From Nocardia acidivorans NBRC 108247 (lineage in GTDB: Bacteria > Actinomycetota > Actinomycetes > Mycobacteriales > Mycobacteriaceae): DNA of 64,000 bases. The stretch's first letter is position 1; the number at the start of each line of letters is the position of its first letter. The stretch lies in the NCBI RefSeq assembly GCF_001625085.1, contig NZ_BDAW01000009.1, forward strand, positions 124,001 through 188,000, written 5' to 3'. The notes below the pieces were generated by a model. It saw only the letters and a program-made list of their open reading frames with translations, was not told the origin of the DNA and did not search any database. Below, one piece after another: positions 39,970-48,566 of this stretch. The position numbers and the translations under genes are program-made.

Positions 39970-41091
39970 TTACTGATTGTTGAGCTTGTTCAGCCGTTCG
40001 CAGGACTCCAGGTACTCCGAGATGAGGCGCTGAATCACGTCGGCGGAGCGCTCGATCTTGTTCAGCTGGCCGACGACCTGACCGACCGGGTTGAAGTTCA
40101 CATCCTTGGCGGCCTCGGGGTACTTGTGGCCGCGCTTGACGCCGTCGATGGTGACCATCATCTGCAACGGCATGCCCAGCGGGTTCGGGGTGTCGTCCCG
40201 GTCCCACGCCTCGGTCCAGTCGTTCTTGAGCATGCGGCAGGGCTTACCGGTCCAGGACCGCGAACGCACGGTATCGCTGCTGGTGGCGTCGATGTAGGTC
40301 TGCATCTGCGCGGGCGGCACATTGGCTTCCTCGACGGTGAGCCAGAGCGAACCGGTCCACGCGCCCTGCGCGCCCATGGCCAGCGCGGAGGCGACCTGAC
40401 GGCCGTTGCCGATACCACCGGCGGCGAGCGCGGGCATATCGCCGATGGCGTCGACGACCTGCGGCCACAACACCATCGAGGAGACCTCGCCACAGTGGCC
40501 GCCGCCCTCTGTGCCCTGCATGACGACGAAGTCGAGTCCGGCGTTCTTGTGGTTCATGGCGTGCTTGACCGAACCGCACAGCGCGCCGATCAGGCGACCG
40601 GAACCCTGGATCTGCTTGATCACGTCATCGGGCGGGGTGCCCAGCGCGTTGGCGACCAGCTTGGCCTTGGGGTGCTCGAGAATGACGTCGATCTGCGGGG
40701 CGACCGTGGTGGCGGTCCAGCCCAGCAGCTGATTGGGCTGCTCGTCCGCGGGCAGTTCCGGGACATTGTGGTCGGCGAGGATCTTCGCGGCGAAATCGCG
40801 GTGACCCTGCGGAACCAGCTTGGCCAGTTGGGCTTCCAACTCCTGCGGGGTCAGTCCTTCGACGCCCTTGCCCTCGTACTTGGAGGGGATGACCAGGTCG
40901 ACGCCGTACACGCCCTGCACATGCTCGTCGAGCCAGGTCAGTTCGACCTCGAGCTGTTCGGGGCTGAAGCCGACCGCGCCGAGCACGCCCAGGCCGCCGG
41001 CATTGCTGACCGCGGCGGCCACATCGCGGCAATGGGTGAACGCGAAGATGGGGACATCGATGCCCAGGCGATCACAGATCTCGGTACGCAT
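39970..41091 (-). CDS. Nitronate monooxygenase-like FMN oxidoreductase
   Basis: 373-aa TIM-barrel enzyme of the nitronate monooxygenase / 2-nitropropane dioxygenase family. Seen: the N-terminal CDRLGIDVPIFAF, the glycine motif AGGLGVLGAVGF, the FMN-binding GTEGGGHCGEVS, and DMPALAAGGIGNGRQVASAL. Members act as nitronate oxidases or as NADH-flavin reductases and enoyl reductases in steroid breakdown. Strong GAGGAG before the ATG at 41091. A perfect KstR-type operator lies 52 bp upstream, which links it to steroid-responsive control; that link is inferred. Confidence 0.88.
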   Translation of the reverse strand: MRTEICDRLGIDVPIFAFTHCRDVAAAVSNAGGLGVLGAVGFSPEQLEVELTWLDEHVQGVYGVDLVIPSKYEGKGVEGLTPQELEAQLAKLVPQGHRDFAAKILADHNVPELPADEQPNQLLGWTATTVAPQIDVILEHPKAKLVANALGTPPDDVIKQIQGSGRLIGALCGSVKHAMNHKNAGLDFVVMQGTEGGGHCGEVSSMVLWPQVVDAIGDMPALAAGGIGNGRQVASALAMGAQGAWTGSLWLTVEEANVPPAQMQTYIDATSSDTVRSRSWTGKPCRMLKNDWTEAWDRDDTPNPLGMPLQMMVTIDGVKRGHKYPEAAKDVNFNPVGQVVGQLNKIERSADVIQRLISEYLESCERLNKLNNQ

Positions 41092-41142
41092 GTGTGGGGG
41101 CTCCTCTAACTTCCCGGCACTGGAATGTTCTGCCCATCACAC

Positions 41143-41212
41143 TAGAACATGTTCTACATTCAGACCAGTCTCACGAAGCCTACCGGTCGGCACCTGTCAA
41201 CAACATGTTCTA
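41143..41212. promoter_or_regulatory. KstR-type operators before the nitronate monooxygenase
   Basis: TAGAACATGTTCTA at 41143-41156 is a perfect 14-bp palindrome and exactly fits TnnAACnnGTTnnA. A second, slightly degenerate copy (AACATGTTCTA) lies at 41202-41212, 56 bp away, overlapping the stop of the NUDIX gene. KstR is the TetR-type repressor of cholesterol catabolism in actinobacteria. Confidence 0.7.
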
Positions 41213-41617
41213 GTTGGCGAGATCGGGATGCTGCGCGAGGCGCCCATCAGCGACAAGATCGTCGAACAACAACTGGTCGACCGGGGGAACATGCGGGCGA
41301 TCGGCGTAGGTGAACCAGGCCATCTCCTCGATCTCGCTGCTGACGGCGAGGGTACCGCTGTAGTCGGCGGTGTAACAGGCCATCCGCACCACGGCCGCGG
41401 GGATGGGCGCTTCGTAAGTCCCCACGTGCACAACGGATTCCGGCACCAGCGCGACAGTCAACTCCTCCTCGATCTCACGCACCAACGTCTCCAGATCGGT
41501 CTCACCCCCCTCTCTCTTGCCTCCGGGGATATAGAAGACGTCCTTCCCCTTGGGCCGAGCACAAAGAATCCGCCCACCCTCGATCCGCACCCACGCCACA
41601 GTGTCGATCAGCCGCAT
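41210..41617 (-). CDS. NUDIX hydrolase
   Basis: 135-aa short NUDIX protein with a good Nudix box, GGKREGGETDLETLVREIEE followed by EL. The N-terminus IDTVAWVRIEGGRILCARPK is the usual first strand. The substrate is a nucleoside diphosphate derivative of unknown kind. It is probably the first gene before the nitronate monooxygenase, as the operator region lies at its 3' end. A copy of the 51-bp repeat lies 30 bp upstream. It resembles the other NUDIX protein (36915-37445) only in the box. Confidence 0.9.
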   Translation of the reverse strand: MRLIDTVAWVRIEGGRILCARPKGKDVFYIPGGKREGGETDLETLVREIEEELTVALVPESVVHVGTYEAPIPAAVVRMACYTADYSGTLAVSSEIEEMAWFTYADRPHVPPVDQLLFDDLVADGRLAQHPDLAN

Positions 41618-41647
41618 CCCCGCAGCCTAGGCGAGCACCGCCGACGT

Positions 41648-41698
41648 GCATGTAATGGCGCTGGGGGCTACTCGGCATTTGCCTGCGCCATTACATGC
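41648..41698. repeat. 51-bp palindromic repeat, copy B
   Basis: Reverse-complement copy of the element at 36861. It lies 7 bp after the serine hydrolase stop and 30 bp before the NUDIX start. Same palindromic arms with a slightly different centre. Confidence 0.85.
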
Positions 41699-41705
41699 GT
41701 GTGGG

Positions 41706-42857
41706 TCAGGGGCAGAGGGCGTGGGACATGAGGTTGAGGATGGCGGTGTCGGGGTCGGTGTCGGGGGTGCTGGTTATCGAGATGGTGGCGGAGCGGCCTT
41801 CTTTGGTCGCGCCGGTGACGGTGGTGTAGCCGGCTATGCCGCCGGTGTGGCCGAAGTATTCGACGCCGCAGGTCAATTGGATGTTGCCAATGCCTAGGCC
41901 GTAGGTGAATGTGGTGCCGGGGACGGGGGTGCCCGACAGCATTTCCTGGAGCTGGGCGGGTGGGACCACCTTGCCGGAGATCAGCGATTGGTAGAAGGTG
42001 TTCAGGTCGGGGCCGGTGGAGATGAGGCCGCCGGCCGTCCAGGGGACGGATGGTTCGGAGCGGGTCACATCGGTCAGCACGCCGTCTATGGTGGCGTAGC
42101 CGTGCGGGTGGGGGCCGTGGATTTCCAGGTCGCCGGGGGCGGGGAGGTAGGTGTCGGCCAGGTGCAAGGGGGTGGTGATGCGGCCGGACAGTTCCTCCGA
42201 ATAGCTTCTGCCCGTGACTGTTTCGATCAGCATGCCGGCGACGATGTAGTTGGTGTTGGTGTACGTGTACTGCGTGCCGGGGGCGAATTTGGCGGGGAAG
42301 CGCAGGGCGTTCGCGATCTCCTGCGCGGGGGTGTAGGTGCGGCCCGCCAGGGCCACGCGGTACTCGTCGATCTGGGGGTCGTCGGTCAATTCCGGTAGGC
42401 CGCTGCGATGTTGGAGCAGCTGGCGGACGGTGATGGCACGGCCGTCGATACCGTCGCCGACCAGCAGGCCGGGCAGGTAGGTGTCGATGGAATCGTCGAG
42501 GCGAATCTTGTTCTCCGCCGCCAACTGCATGATGATCGCGGAGGTGAAGGTTTTGGAGATGCTGCCGACGCGGGCCTGCTGTGGCGGGGTCGTGGGGATC
42601 GTCGCGCCGGTGCCGCGATCGGCCACGCCCGAGGTCAGCGCCACCGTTTGACCGCCTTCGCTCAGGGTCGCGATCACGCCGGGCATACCGGAGCGCACGA
42701 GTGCGTCGATATCGTTGCGCACCTGATCGATTCGGCCGGCCGACACCTGGAGCGGGGTCGTGGTGACGGCTTTGGGTGAGCTGCCGGTGCTCACGCTGGA
42801 ACAGCCCGCCACCACGAGCAGTGCGGTCACGGCGGTGACGGTCGGCAGGATTCGCAT
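41706..42857 (-). CDS. Serine hydrolase lipoprotein (class C beta-lactamase / DD-peptidase fold)
   Basis: 383-aa exported lipoprotein: the signal peptide ends in LVVAGC (Cys19). Active-site motifs of the serine beta-lactamase-like family: SxxK in VGSISKTFTS (Ser99), YxN in YTYTNTNYI, and the HTG box in EYFGHTGGIAG. Such proteins are D-alanyl-D-alanine carboxypeptidases, esterases or beta-lactamases; sequence alone does not decide. The ATG at 42857 (MRIL) is preferred over a longer frame that lacks signal-peptide character. Confidence 0.9.
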   Translation of the reverse strand: MRILPTVTAVTALLVVAGCSSVSTGSSPKAVTTTPLQVSAGRIDQVRNDIDALVRSGMPGVIATLSEGGQTVALTSGVADRGTGATIPTTPPQQARVGSISKTFTSAIIMQLAAENKIRLDDSIDTYLPGLLVGDGIDGRAITVRQLLQHRSGLPELTDDPQIDEYRVALAGRTYTPAQEIANALRFPAKFAPGTQYTYTNTNYIVAGMLIETVTGRSYSEELSGRITTPLHLADTYLPAPGDLEIHGPHPHGYATIDGVLTDVTRSEPSVPWTAGGLISTGPDLNTFYQSLISGKVVPPAQLQEMLSGTPVPGTTFTYGLGIGNIQLTCGVEYFGHTGGIAGYTTVTGATKEGRSATISITSTPDTDPDTAILNLMSHALCP

Positions 42858-42975
42858 GATTCGACGGTAGGGATCGCAGCGTCGCCGAACATCCGGACAA
42901 CCCCTGAGACCGACCCTGAAAAACTCCGGCGGCGACACCTACCTCCGGTCTGATGTGGATGTCGCCGCGCGACCG

Positions 42976-44370
42976 TCAGGCGGCCGGTCGTGGCAGTCGC
43001 GCCGCCAGGCCGACGACTCCGGCCGCGACCGCCGCACCGGCAATGACATACCAGCCGCGCTGGAACGCCTCGAGATTCGCCTCCGGCCCGACCGGTGACC
43101 CGAGCACCGCGACGAGCACGGCCACGCCGATCGCCAGTCCGAGCTGACGGGCCATACTCAGCACCGCCGAACCGGTGGCGAAGCGCTGCGGTGGCAGTCC
43201 CGCGGTTCCGGCGGCGAAACTGGTCGGCAGGGTGCAGCCGACGCCGAGGCCGGTGAGCAGCATGCCGCCCAACAACCCGCCCGCGAAATTCGGGGTGAGG
43301 GTGACCGAGACCGTCCACCACAGGATTCCGGCCGCGAACAGCACGCCGCCGAGTGCGATCACCGGTCCCGCGCCGATCCGGGCGATCAGCCGACCGGCCA
43401 GAATCGCCACGATCGGCACCACCAATGGTCCAGGTGCGATGGCGAGGCCGGTTTGCAGCGCCGACCAGCCCCAGAGGTTCTGCGCCCAGAGCACCACCGA
43501 GAGCAGCATGCCCGCGAAGGCGATATTGAACAGCATCGAATTGCCCACCATCAGAGCGAAATTCGGCAGTCGGAGCAGTGCGGGATCCACCACCGGACTG
43601 TGATGCCGCCGCGACGACCACGCGAACGCGAGACCGAAGACCACCGCCGCCACCAGTCCACCGATCACACCGGGCGAGCCCCAGCCCCAATCCTCACCCT
43701 TGACCAGCGCGAGAATCAGCGTCGCCACCGAGCCGACCAGCATGAGCGCACCGAACCCGTCGGGCAGCGCGCCACCGTCACCGGCCGGGTTCGGCAGCAG
43801 CCGCAGACCGATCGCCAGTGCCGCGATGCCGATCGGCACATTCACCAAAAACACCCAGGGCCAATCGATCTCGACCAGCAGGCCGCCCAGCACCGGACCC
43901 AGTGCCGCGCCGAGACCGCCGAACGCGACCCATAGCCGCACGGCCATGGCGCGACGCTCCGGCGGGGTCGCGGCGAGCACCAAGCCGAGCGATGCCGGGG
44001 TGAGCAGCGCGCCGCCGACGGCCTGCACCACGCGGAAGGCCACCAGCGCACCCACATTCCAGGACACCGCGCACAGTGCCGAACCGAGGATGAACAGGCC
44101 GAGCCCGGTCAGGAAGGTGGTGCGATTGCCGCTGCGATCACCCAGCCGACCGGCGGGTACCAGCAGTGCGGCGAACACGATCGCATAGGCGTTCAGCACC
44201 CAGGACAGTCCGGAGATCTTCGATCCGGAGAAATCGGCGGCGATATCGGGCAGCGCCACATTCACGATGAACAGATCCAGGCTGGACAGCAGCACGCCGA
44301 TCGCCACAATGCCCAGCACCACCTGCGGATTGGTGGTCCGCCGATACTGCTCGGCCACAACGGTATTCAA
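42976..44370 (-). CDS. MFS transporter, DHA2-like
   Basis: 464-aa proton-coupled exporter with about 14 helices. Motifs: SLDLFIVNVALPDIAADF, LSWVLNAYAIVFAALLVPAG, the A-like loop GRLGDRSGNRT, and the antiporter-type GGLGAALGPVLGGL. Probably a multidrug or small-molecule pump. It is divergent from an HxlR regulator with only 100 bp between, containing paired direct repeats; the HxlR protein most likely represses it. Confidence 0.92.
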   Translation of the reverse strand: MNTVVAEQYRRTTNPQVVLGIVAIGVLLSSLDLFIVNVALPDIAADFSGSKISGLSWVLNAYAIVFAALLVPAGRLGDRSGNRTTFLTGLGLFILGSALCAVSWNVGALVAFRVVQAVGGALLTPASLGLVLAATPPERRAMAVRLWVAFGGLGAALGPVLGGLLVEIDWPWVFLVNVPIGIAALAIGLRLLPNPAGDGGALPDGFGALMLVGSVATLILALVKGEDWGWGSPGVIGGLVAAVVFGLAFAWSSRRHHSPVVDPALLRLPNFALMVGNSMLFNIAFAGMLLSVVLWAQNLWGWSALQTGLAIAPGPLVVPIVAILAGRLIARIGAGPVIALGGVLFAAGILWWTVSVTLTPNFAGGLLGGMLLTGLGVGCTLPTSFAAGTAGLPPQRFATGSAVLSMARQLGLAIGVAVLVAVLGSPVGPEANLEAFQRGWYVIAGAAVAAGVVGLAARLPRPAA

Positions 44371-44403
44371 GATCTCTCCCCCATCAAACGGCCGGACAGG
44401 CCA

Positions 44404-44464
44404 GTGAGTTGCATCATGAAACGCACCATAGCCGGGTGAGTTCTGTGAAGCAACCGACTATGCT
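44404..44464. promoter_or_regulatory. HxlR/MFS divergent promoter with direct repeats
   Basis: GTGAGTT occurs at 44404 and again at 44436, 32 bp apart (three helical turns), each followed by similar sequence. A -10-like TATGCT at 44459-44464 lies 6 bp before the HxlR ATG, implying a leaderless transcript. Fits a dimeric HxlR operator. Confidence 0.5.
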
Positions 44465-44470
44465 CGGGAT

Positions 44471-44950
44471 ATGCGCCGAACCAGCTTCGAGGACATGAAC
44501 TGCTCCATCGCCCAATGCCTGGAAGCCGTGGGCGAATGGTGGACGCTGCTGATCGTTCGCGACGCCATATTCGGCATCACCCGCTTCGACGACTTCCGGA
44601 CCCGGCTCGGCATCGCGCGCAACGTACTCACCCAGCGACTGGAATACCTTGTGGAACAAGGGATTATGACGCGCGAGCCGTATCAGGAGAACCCGGTGCG
44701 GTATGACTACCGGCTCACCGACAAGGGACGCTCACTATGGACCGTGCTCGCGGCCATGCGGCAGTGGGGCGATACCTGGGCCGCGCCGGACGGCCCGCCG
44801 ATCGAATCCGTGCACAAGGCATGCGGGCACGTCATGACGGTGCAGCCGGTGTGCTCGGAGTGCGGTGAGCACGTGCAGGGACGAGACCTGCGCCCGCGAC
44901 TCGGGCCGGGTGCGCACTCGCCGGACCTGCTACCGAGCCGGACCCACTGA
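44471..44950 (+). CDS. HxlR-family regulator
   Basis: 159-aa winged-helix regulator. HTH core CSIAQCLEAVGEWWTLLIVR, DDFRTRLGIARNVLTQRLEY, VEQGIM, with the wing YRLTDKGRSLWTVLAAMRQW. The C-terminus adds four cysteines (ACGHVMTVQPVCSECGEH), a possible zinc ribbon found in some members. It is divergent from the MFS exporter and presumably represses it. The message is probably leaderless. Confidence 0.9.
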   Translation: MRRTSFEDMNCSIAQCLEAVGEWWTLLIVRDAIFGITRFDDFRTRLGIARNVLTQRLEYLVEQGIMTREPYQENPVRYDYRLTDKGRSLWTVLAAMRQWGDTWAAPDGPPIESVHKACGHVMTVQPVCSECGEHVQGRDLRPRLGPGAHSPDLLPSRTH

Positions 44951-45291
44951 GGGTGTGGATCCCGGCCGAAAGCATGCCGGGAGGACGGGGAGGCGTCATG
45001 GCCGGACGACGGGGTGGGTGTCCTGCCGCAGGCACGCAGTGGTGCGAGGAGTTGGGATACCCACCGCACGACCACCACTCGGCCGGTCGAGGCACCTTCC
45101 TTGCCGCCGGTCGGCCCCCGGCGTCTGGGCTCGCGCTACGACCCCAAGGTCGGGGCGCTGCCGTCCGTGCGCGCTAGGACCTCCCGGGGTTGGGGACGCC
45201 GTCGATCGGGCTCGCGCTGCGACGCCGGGGTTGGGGACGTTCACCGGGCTACAGGCTGGCGGGAGCCGCAGGTGCGCGGATGTGCGGTCGG
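44951..45291. other. Non-coding GC-rich spacer with internal direct repeats
   Basis: 341 bp with no credible gene. CGGGGTTGGGGACG recurs at 45185 and 45226 (41 bp apart), and GGGCTCGCGCTNCGAC at 45127 and 45208. A weak hairpin TCCCGGC/GCCGGGA at 44960-44982 may terminate the HxlR transcript. Confidence 0.45.
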
Positions 45292-46401
45292 TTACTTGGC
45301 GGTGACGGTGAGGGGCGCTGTGTTCATGGCCCTTGCCACGTGTGCGGCTTCGGCCTGTAGCTCGGGTAGGGGTGCGGGGGCGTTGTCGAACATGGTGACG
45401 ATGAGGTCGGTGTCGACGACCTCCCAGGTTCCGACGATGCGGCCGTCGAGAAGGACGAGCGGGGAGATCCAGCCCGCGGTGCGGCTGACCTTGGCGCGGT
45501 GTTCGGCGGAAAGCAGTGCGGTATCGCCGGTTCCGGGGCCGAGGACGTACTGGTCGAAGGCACCCAGGAGGCGCACCGAGTGGGCGGGTTCGGTCGCGGC
45601 GAGCTCATCGGCGTGTTTGGTGAGGATGAAGCCCTTTCGGCCTTCCACCTCGACTTCGGTGAGACGATCGCCCAGATCGGAGAACCATTGCCGCAGTGTG
45701 GGTTTGCGGATGCTGCCGCGGGAGAGCCAGGCGTCGAAGGTCTCCGGAGTGGCGGGGCCGTACGCGCCGAGGTAGGCCGAGATGACCTGGGGTGCGGCCG
45801 CTTCAGGTTCGGGAAGCCCCCGCCAGCCCGGAATCAGATGTGCCGGGCTGGCGAAGGTCACCGAGGTCCCGTCGGCGGGGCCGTGGCAGAGCGCGCCCTG
45901 CCAGGCCAGGGGTTTGAGCACCGCGCCCCATCCGGAGCGCAATTGCTCTTCGAGGGGATGGAAGCGCGGTTCGGCGACAATCGCCGATACGAGCTGGTCG
46001 CGGGTGAGCACCGCACCGTCGAGGATCTCCCCCACGGCCTCGACCAGCGCCTCGACATCCTGCGGCGTCGCACCGAAAGTCTTTGTCCAGGAGGGCTTTT
46101 CCCAGGTGCGGGCCGATCCCATCAGCGATAGGACTCCGGCCGCGATATCGGGCGTGAGTGCGTGCAGGGTCCCGCGCATGGCCCAGGTCTTCAGCAACTT
46201 CCTCTCCCCCAGCGCCTCGACCACCGCACCGGGCTTCCCCTTCGCGGATCGCAGGGCCACCGCGGTCTCCGCCGCCGAGGTGACCTGCGTCTGCACACCC
46301 GCCAGCCGCTCGACCACTGCGACCGCGTCCGCTCCACCTCGCGACTCGATGAACTGACGCCCCATACGCCACGCGAACACCTGATCCCAGGAAACCCGCA
46401 C
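45292..46401 (-). CDS. HTH_42 / AlkZ-like DNA glycosylase
   Basis: 369-aa winged-helix protein of the HTH_42 family. Members AlkZ and YcaQ are DNA glycosylases that remove interstrand cross-links and bulky alkyl adducts. The catalytic QxQ motif of AlkZ (Gln37, Gln39) is seen here at the same residue numbers in LAGVQTQVTSAA. Other family features are AMRGTLHALTPD, FGATPQDVEALVEAVGE, RGTLH-type turns and the C-terminal PLVLLDGRIVGTW. Some relatives protect producers of genotoxins, but no biosynthetic cluster is visible nearby. It may act on general alkylation damage. Confidence 0.85.
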   Translation of the reverse strand: MRVSWDQVFAWRMGRQFIESRGGADAVAVVERLAGVQTQVTSAAETAVALRSAKGKPGAVVEALGERKLLKTWAMRGTLHALTPDIAAGVLSLMGSARTWEKPSWTKTFGATPQDVEALVEAVGEILDGAVLTRDQLVSAIVAEPRFHPLEEQLRSGWGAVLKPLAWQGALCHGPADGTSVTFASPAHLIPGWRGLPEPEAAAPQVISAYLGAYGPATPETFDAWLSRGSIRKPTLRQWFSDLGDRLTEVEVEGRKGFILTKHADELAATEPAHSVRLLGAFDQYVLGPGTGDTALLSAEHRAKVSRTAGWISPLVLLDGRIVGTWEVVDTDLIVTMFDNAPAPLPELQAEAAHVARAMNTAPLTVTAK

Positions 46402-46470
46402 CGCACCCGCCTCCCACTCGAAATCAACGGCACCACGGTACGACCCCGCACCGACAGATTCGCTACCGGC

Positions 46471-47637
46471 TCAGAGACGTTCGATGATAGTGGCGTTCGC
46501 CAGCCCGCCCGCCTCACACATGGTCATCAGGCCGTAGCGCCCGCCGGTCTGCTCCAGGTGATTGACCATGGTCGCCAGAATCCGGACCCCGGAGGCCCCC
46601 AGCGGATGACCGAGCGCGATGGCCCCGCCGCGTGGGTTCAACTTGGCGAGGTCCGCACCCAGTTCGTGCGCCCACACCAGCGGCACCGGTGCGAACGCCT
46701 CGTTCACCTCGTAGGCGTCGATATCGTCGATGCGCAATCCCGCGCGATCGAGCACCTTGCGGGTGGCCGGAATGACCGCGGTCAGCATAAGCAGCGGATC
46801 GTCTCCGGTCACCGCGAAGGAGTGGAAGCGCGCTCGCGGCTTCAGCCCGAGTTGCGCCGCCTTCTCCTCGCTCATGATCAGTGCGGCCGACGCCCCGTCG
46901 GTCAGTGGGGACGAGTTGCCCGGCGTGATCGACCATTCGATCTCGGGGAAGCGCGCCTTGAACTCGGCGTCGACGAAGGCGGGCTTCAGCCCGGCCAGCC
47001 CGTCGACCGTGGTGGTCGGGCGAATGGTCTCGTCGGCGGTCAGCGTCCCCGCCGCGACGAGCTCTTTGTCGAATCCACCCGAAGCCGCTGTGGCAGCGGC
47101 CAATTGGTGCGACCGCGCCGCGAACTCGTCGAGCGCGGGCCGGTCGAACTTCCAGCGCGCTGCGATGATCTCGGCCGAAATGCCCTGCTGCACAAGCCCG
47201 TCCGGGTACCGGTGCGCGATCGGCCCCCGATTGGCGTCCTTACCCTGGGCATTGGAGAACATGGGCACTCGCGACATGGACTCCACACCGCAGGCGATGG
47301 CCACGTCGTAGGCTCCCGCGATCACGCCCTGGGCGGCGAAGTGCGCGGCCTGCTGTGAAGATCCGCACTGCCGGTCGACGGTTGTGGCCGGGACCGCTTC
47401 GGGGAATCCGGCCGCCAGCACCGCGGTGCGGGCGATATTGAAGGCCTGCTCACCGCTCTGGGTTACGCAACCGCCGATCACATCATCGACCAGCGCCGGG
47501 TCGATTCCGGTGCGGTTGATGAGTGCTTCGAGGACGCCGGACAGCAGTGTCGCGGGATGCACTTCCGACAGTCCACCACCGGATTTCCCTTTGCCGGAGG
47601 GCGTGCGGACGACGTCGACAATGACGGCGGAGGTCAT
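46471..47637 (-). CDS. Thiolase family protein (acyl-CoA acetyltransferase)
   Basis: 388-aa thiolase that cleaves or joins acyl-CoA units. Catalytic Cys91 in VDRQCGSSQQA, histidine in NEAFAPVPL with GGAIALGHPLGASG, and the second cysteine in TMCEAGGLANATI. The start ATG at 47637 has AAGGAG upstream; the longer frame is rejected. It resembles the fadA-like acyl-CoA thiolases abundant in actinobacteria, including steroid-degrading forms, but substrate length is not evident. No beta-oxidation partner is adjacent. Confidence 0.92.
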   Translation of the reverse strand: MTSAVIVDVVRTPSGKGKSGGGLSEVHPATLLSGVLEALINRTGIDPALVDDVIGGCVTQSGEQAFNIARTAVLAAGFPEAVPATTVDRQCGSSQQAAHFAAQGVIAGAYDVAIACGVESMSRVPMFSNAQGKDANRGPIAHRYPDGLVQQGISAEIIAARWKFDRPALDEFAARSHQLAAATAASGGFDKELVAAGTLTADETIRPTTTVDGLAGLKPAFVDAEFKARFPEIEWSITPGNSSPLTDGASAALIMSEEKAAQLGLKPRARFHSFAVTGDDPLLMLTAVIPATRKVLDRAGLRIDDIDAYEVNEAFAPVPLVWAHELGADLAKLNPRGGAIALGHPLGASGVRILATMVNHLEQTGGRYGLMTMCEAGGLANATIIERL

Positions 47638-47773
47638 GGTTTCTCCTTGTTCGTACCTGTCTACCGGATGTGAATTCCTGTTAACATCAGTACTGTACCG
47701 CACCGTTTGGGTGACGCGTTCGGCCAGATTCCGACGTCCCGAAACGCTCAGTTTTGGTTGCTAGCCTGTTGCC

Positions 47774-48541
47774 ATGACTGCCAGCCAGGACGACGCACCG
47801 GGTCCTTTCTGGGATCTGGAGACCCGCCTGTCCTCGGTCCTGTCGATGCTTGCCGGATACATCGGCGCGGCCGCGTACGCACACTCCGCGGGCTATTTCG
47901 TCACCTTCATGACCGGCAATACCGAGCGCGCGATTATCGGAAACTTCGTCGGCGACCACACTTTGGCGGCGGGTGCGGCCCTGCTCATCGCCTGTTTCGT
48001 GCTGGGCGTCTTCGTGGCCTCGATGTGCCGCCGCTACTGGTGGACCAATCATCCGCACGGCGCGACCATGTTGACCACCGGCGCGTTGCTGGTGGCCGCG
48101 GTCGGCGATCATTTCCTGGGCGAACGCGGAATCGGCCTGACTCCGATTCTGGCGGTGGCATTCGGAATGGGCGCGCTGAACACCTCTTTCGTGAAGAACG
48201 GCGAGGTCTCCATTCCGGTCAGTTATGTCACCGGCACGCTGGTGAAACTCGCCCAGGGTGTGGAGCGGCATCTCGCGGGTGGCGGCACGGTGCGTGACTG
48301 GGCCGGATATGCCGTGCAATACGGGTCTTTCGCGCTCGGCGCCCTGATCGGCGGACTGGTCAGTATTCCGGTCTCCGGCGCATACATGCTGGACGCTGCG
48401 GTTGTCGGCTCCGCATTGGTCGCGATCTACACCTGGCGGGCCGATGTGCGGTACTGCCGGCACGAGAAGAATCGCCGAACCGACGTCGCGTGCACAGCAT
48501 CACAACCCGACACCACACCGGGCAACTTAACCGCAAAGTGA
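47774..48541 (+). CDS. DUF1275 (YoaK) membrane protein
   Basis: 255-aa membrane protein with six or so helices. DUF1275 hallmarks: MLAGYIGAAAYAHSAGYFVTFMTGNT at the start (here cited only in part: AGYIGAAAYAHSAGYF, VTFMTGNTER), FGMGALNTSFVKNGEVSIPV and SYVTGTLVKLAQGV. Function of this widespread family is unknown; a transporter is suspected. It diverges from the thiolase and is followed after 25 bp by hdeD-like, so probably partly co-transcribed with it. Confidence 0.88.
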   Translation: MTASQDDAPGPFWDLETRLSSVLSMLAGYIGAAAYAHSAGYFVTFMTGNTERAIIGNFVGDHTLAAGAALLIACFVLGVFVASMCRRYWWTNHPHGATMLTTGALLVAAVGDHFLGERGIGLTPILAVAFGMGALNTSFVKNGEVSIPVSYVTGTLVKLAQGVERHLAGGGTVRDWAGYAVQYGSFALGALIGGLVSIPVSGAYMLDAAVVGSALVAIYTWRADVRYCRHEKNRRTDVACTASQPDTTPGNLTAK

Positions 48542-48566
48542 CTTAGCTGGGCCTATTCTCCGAAAT

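Noticed and set aside
45127..45239. Direct repeats in the spacer as a short CRISPR array
   Set aside because: Only two copies of each, irregular offsets, no cas genes.
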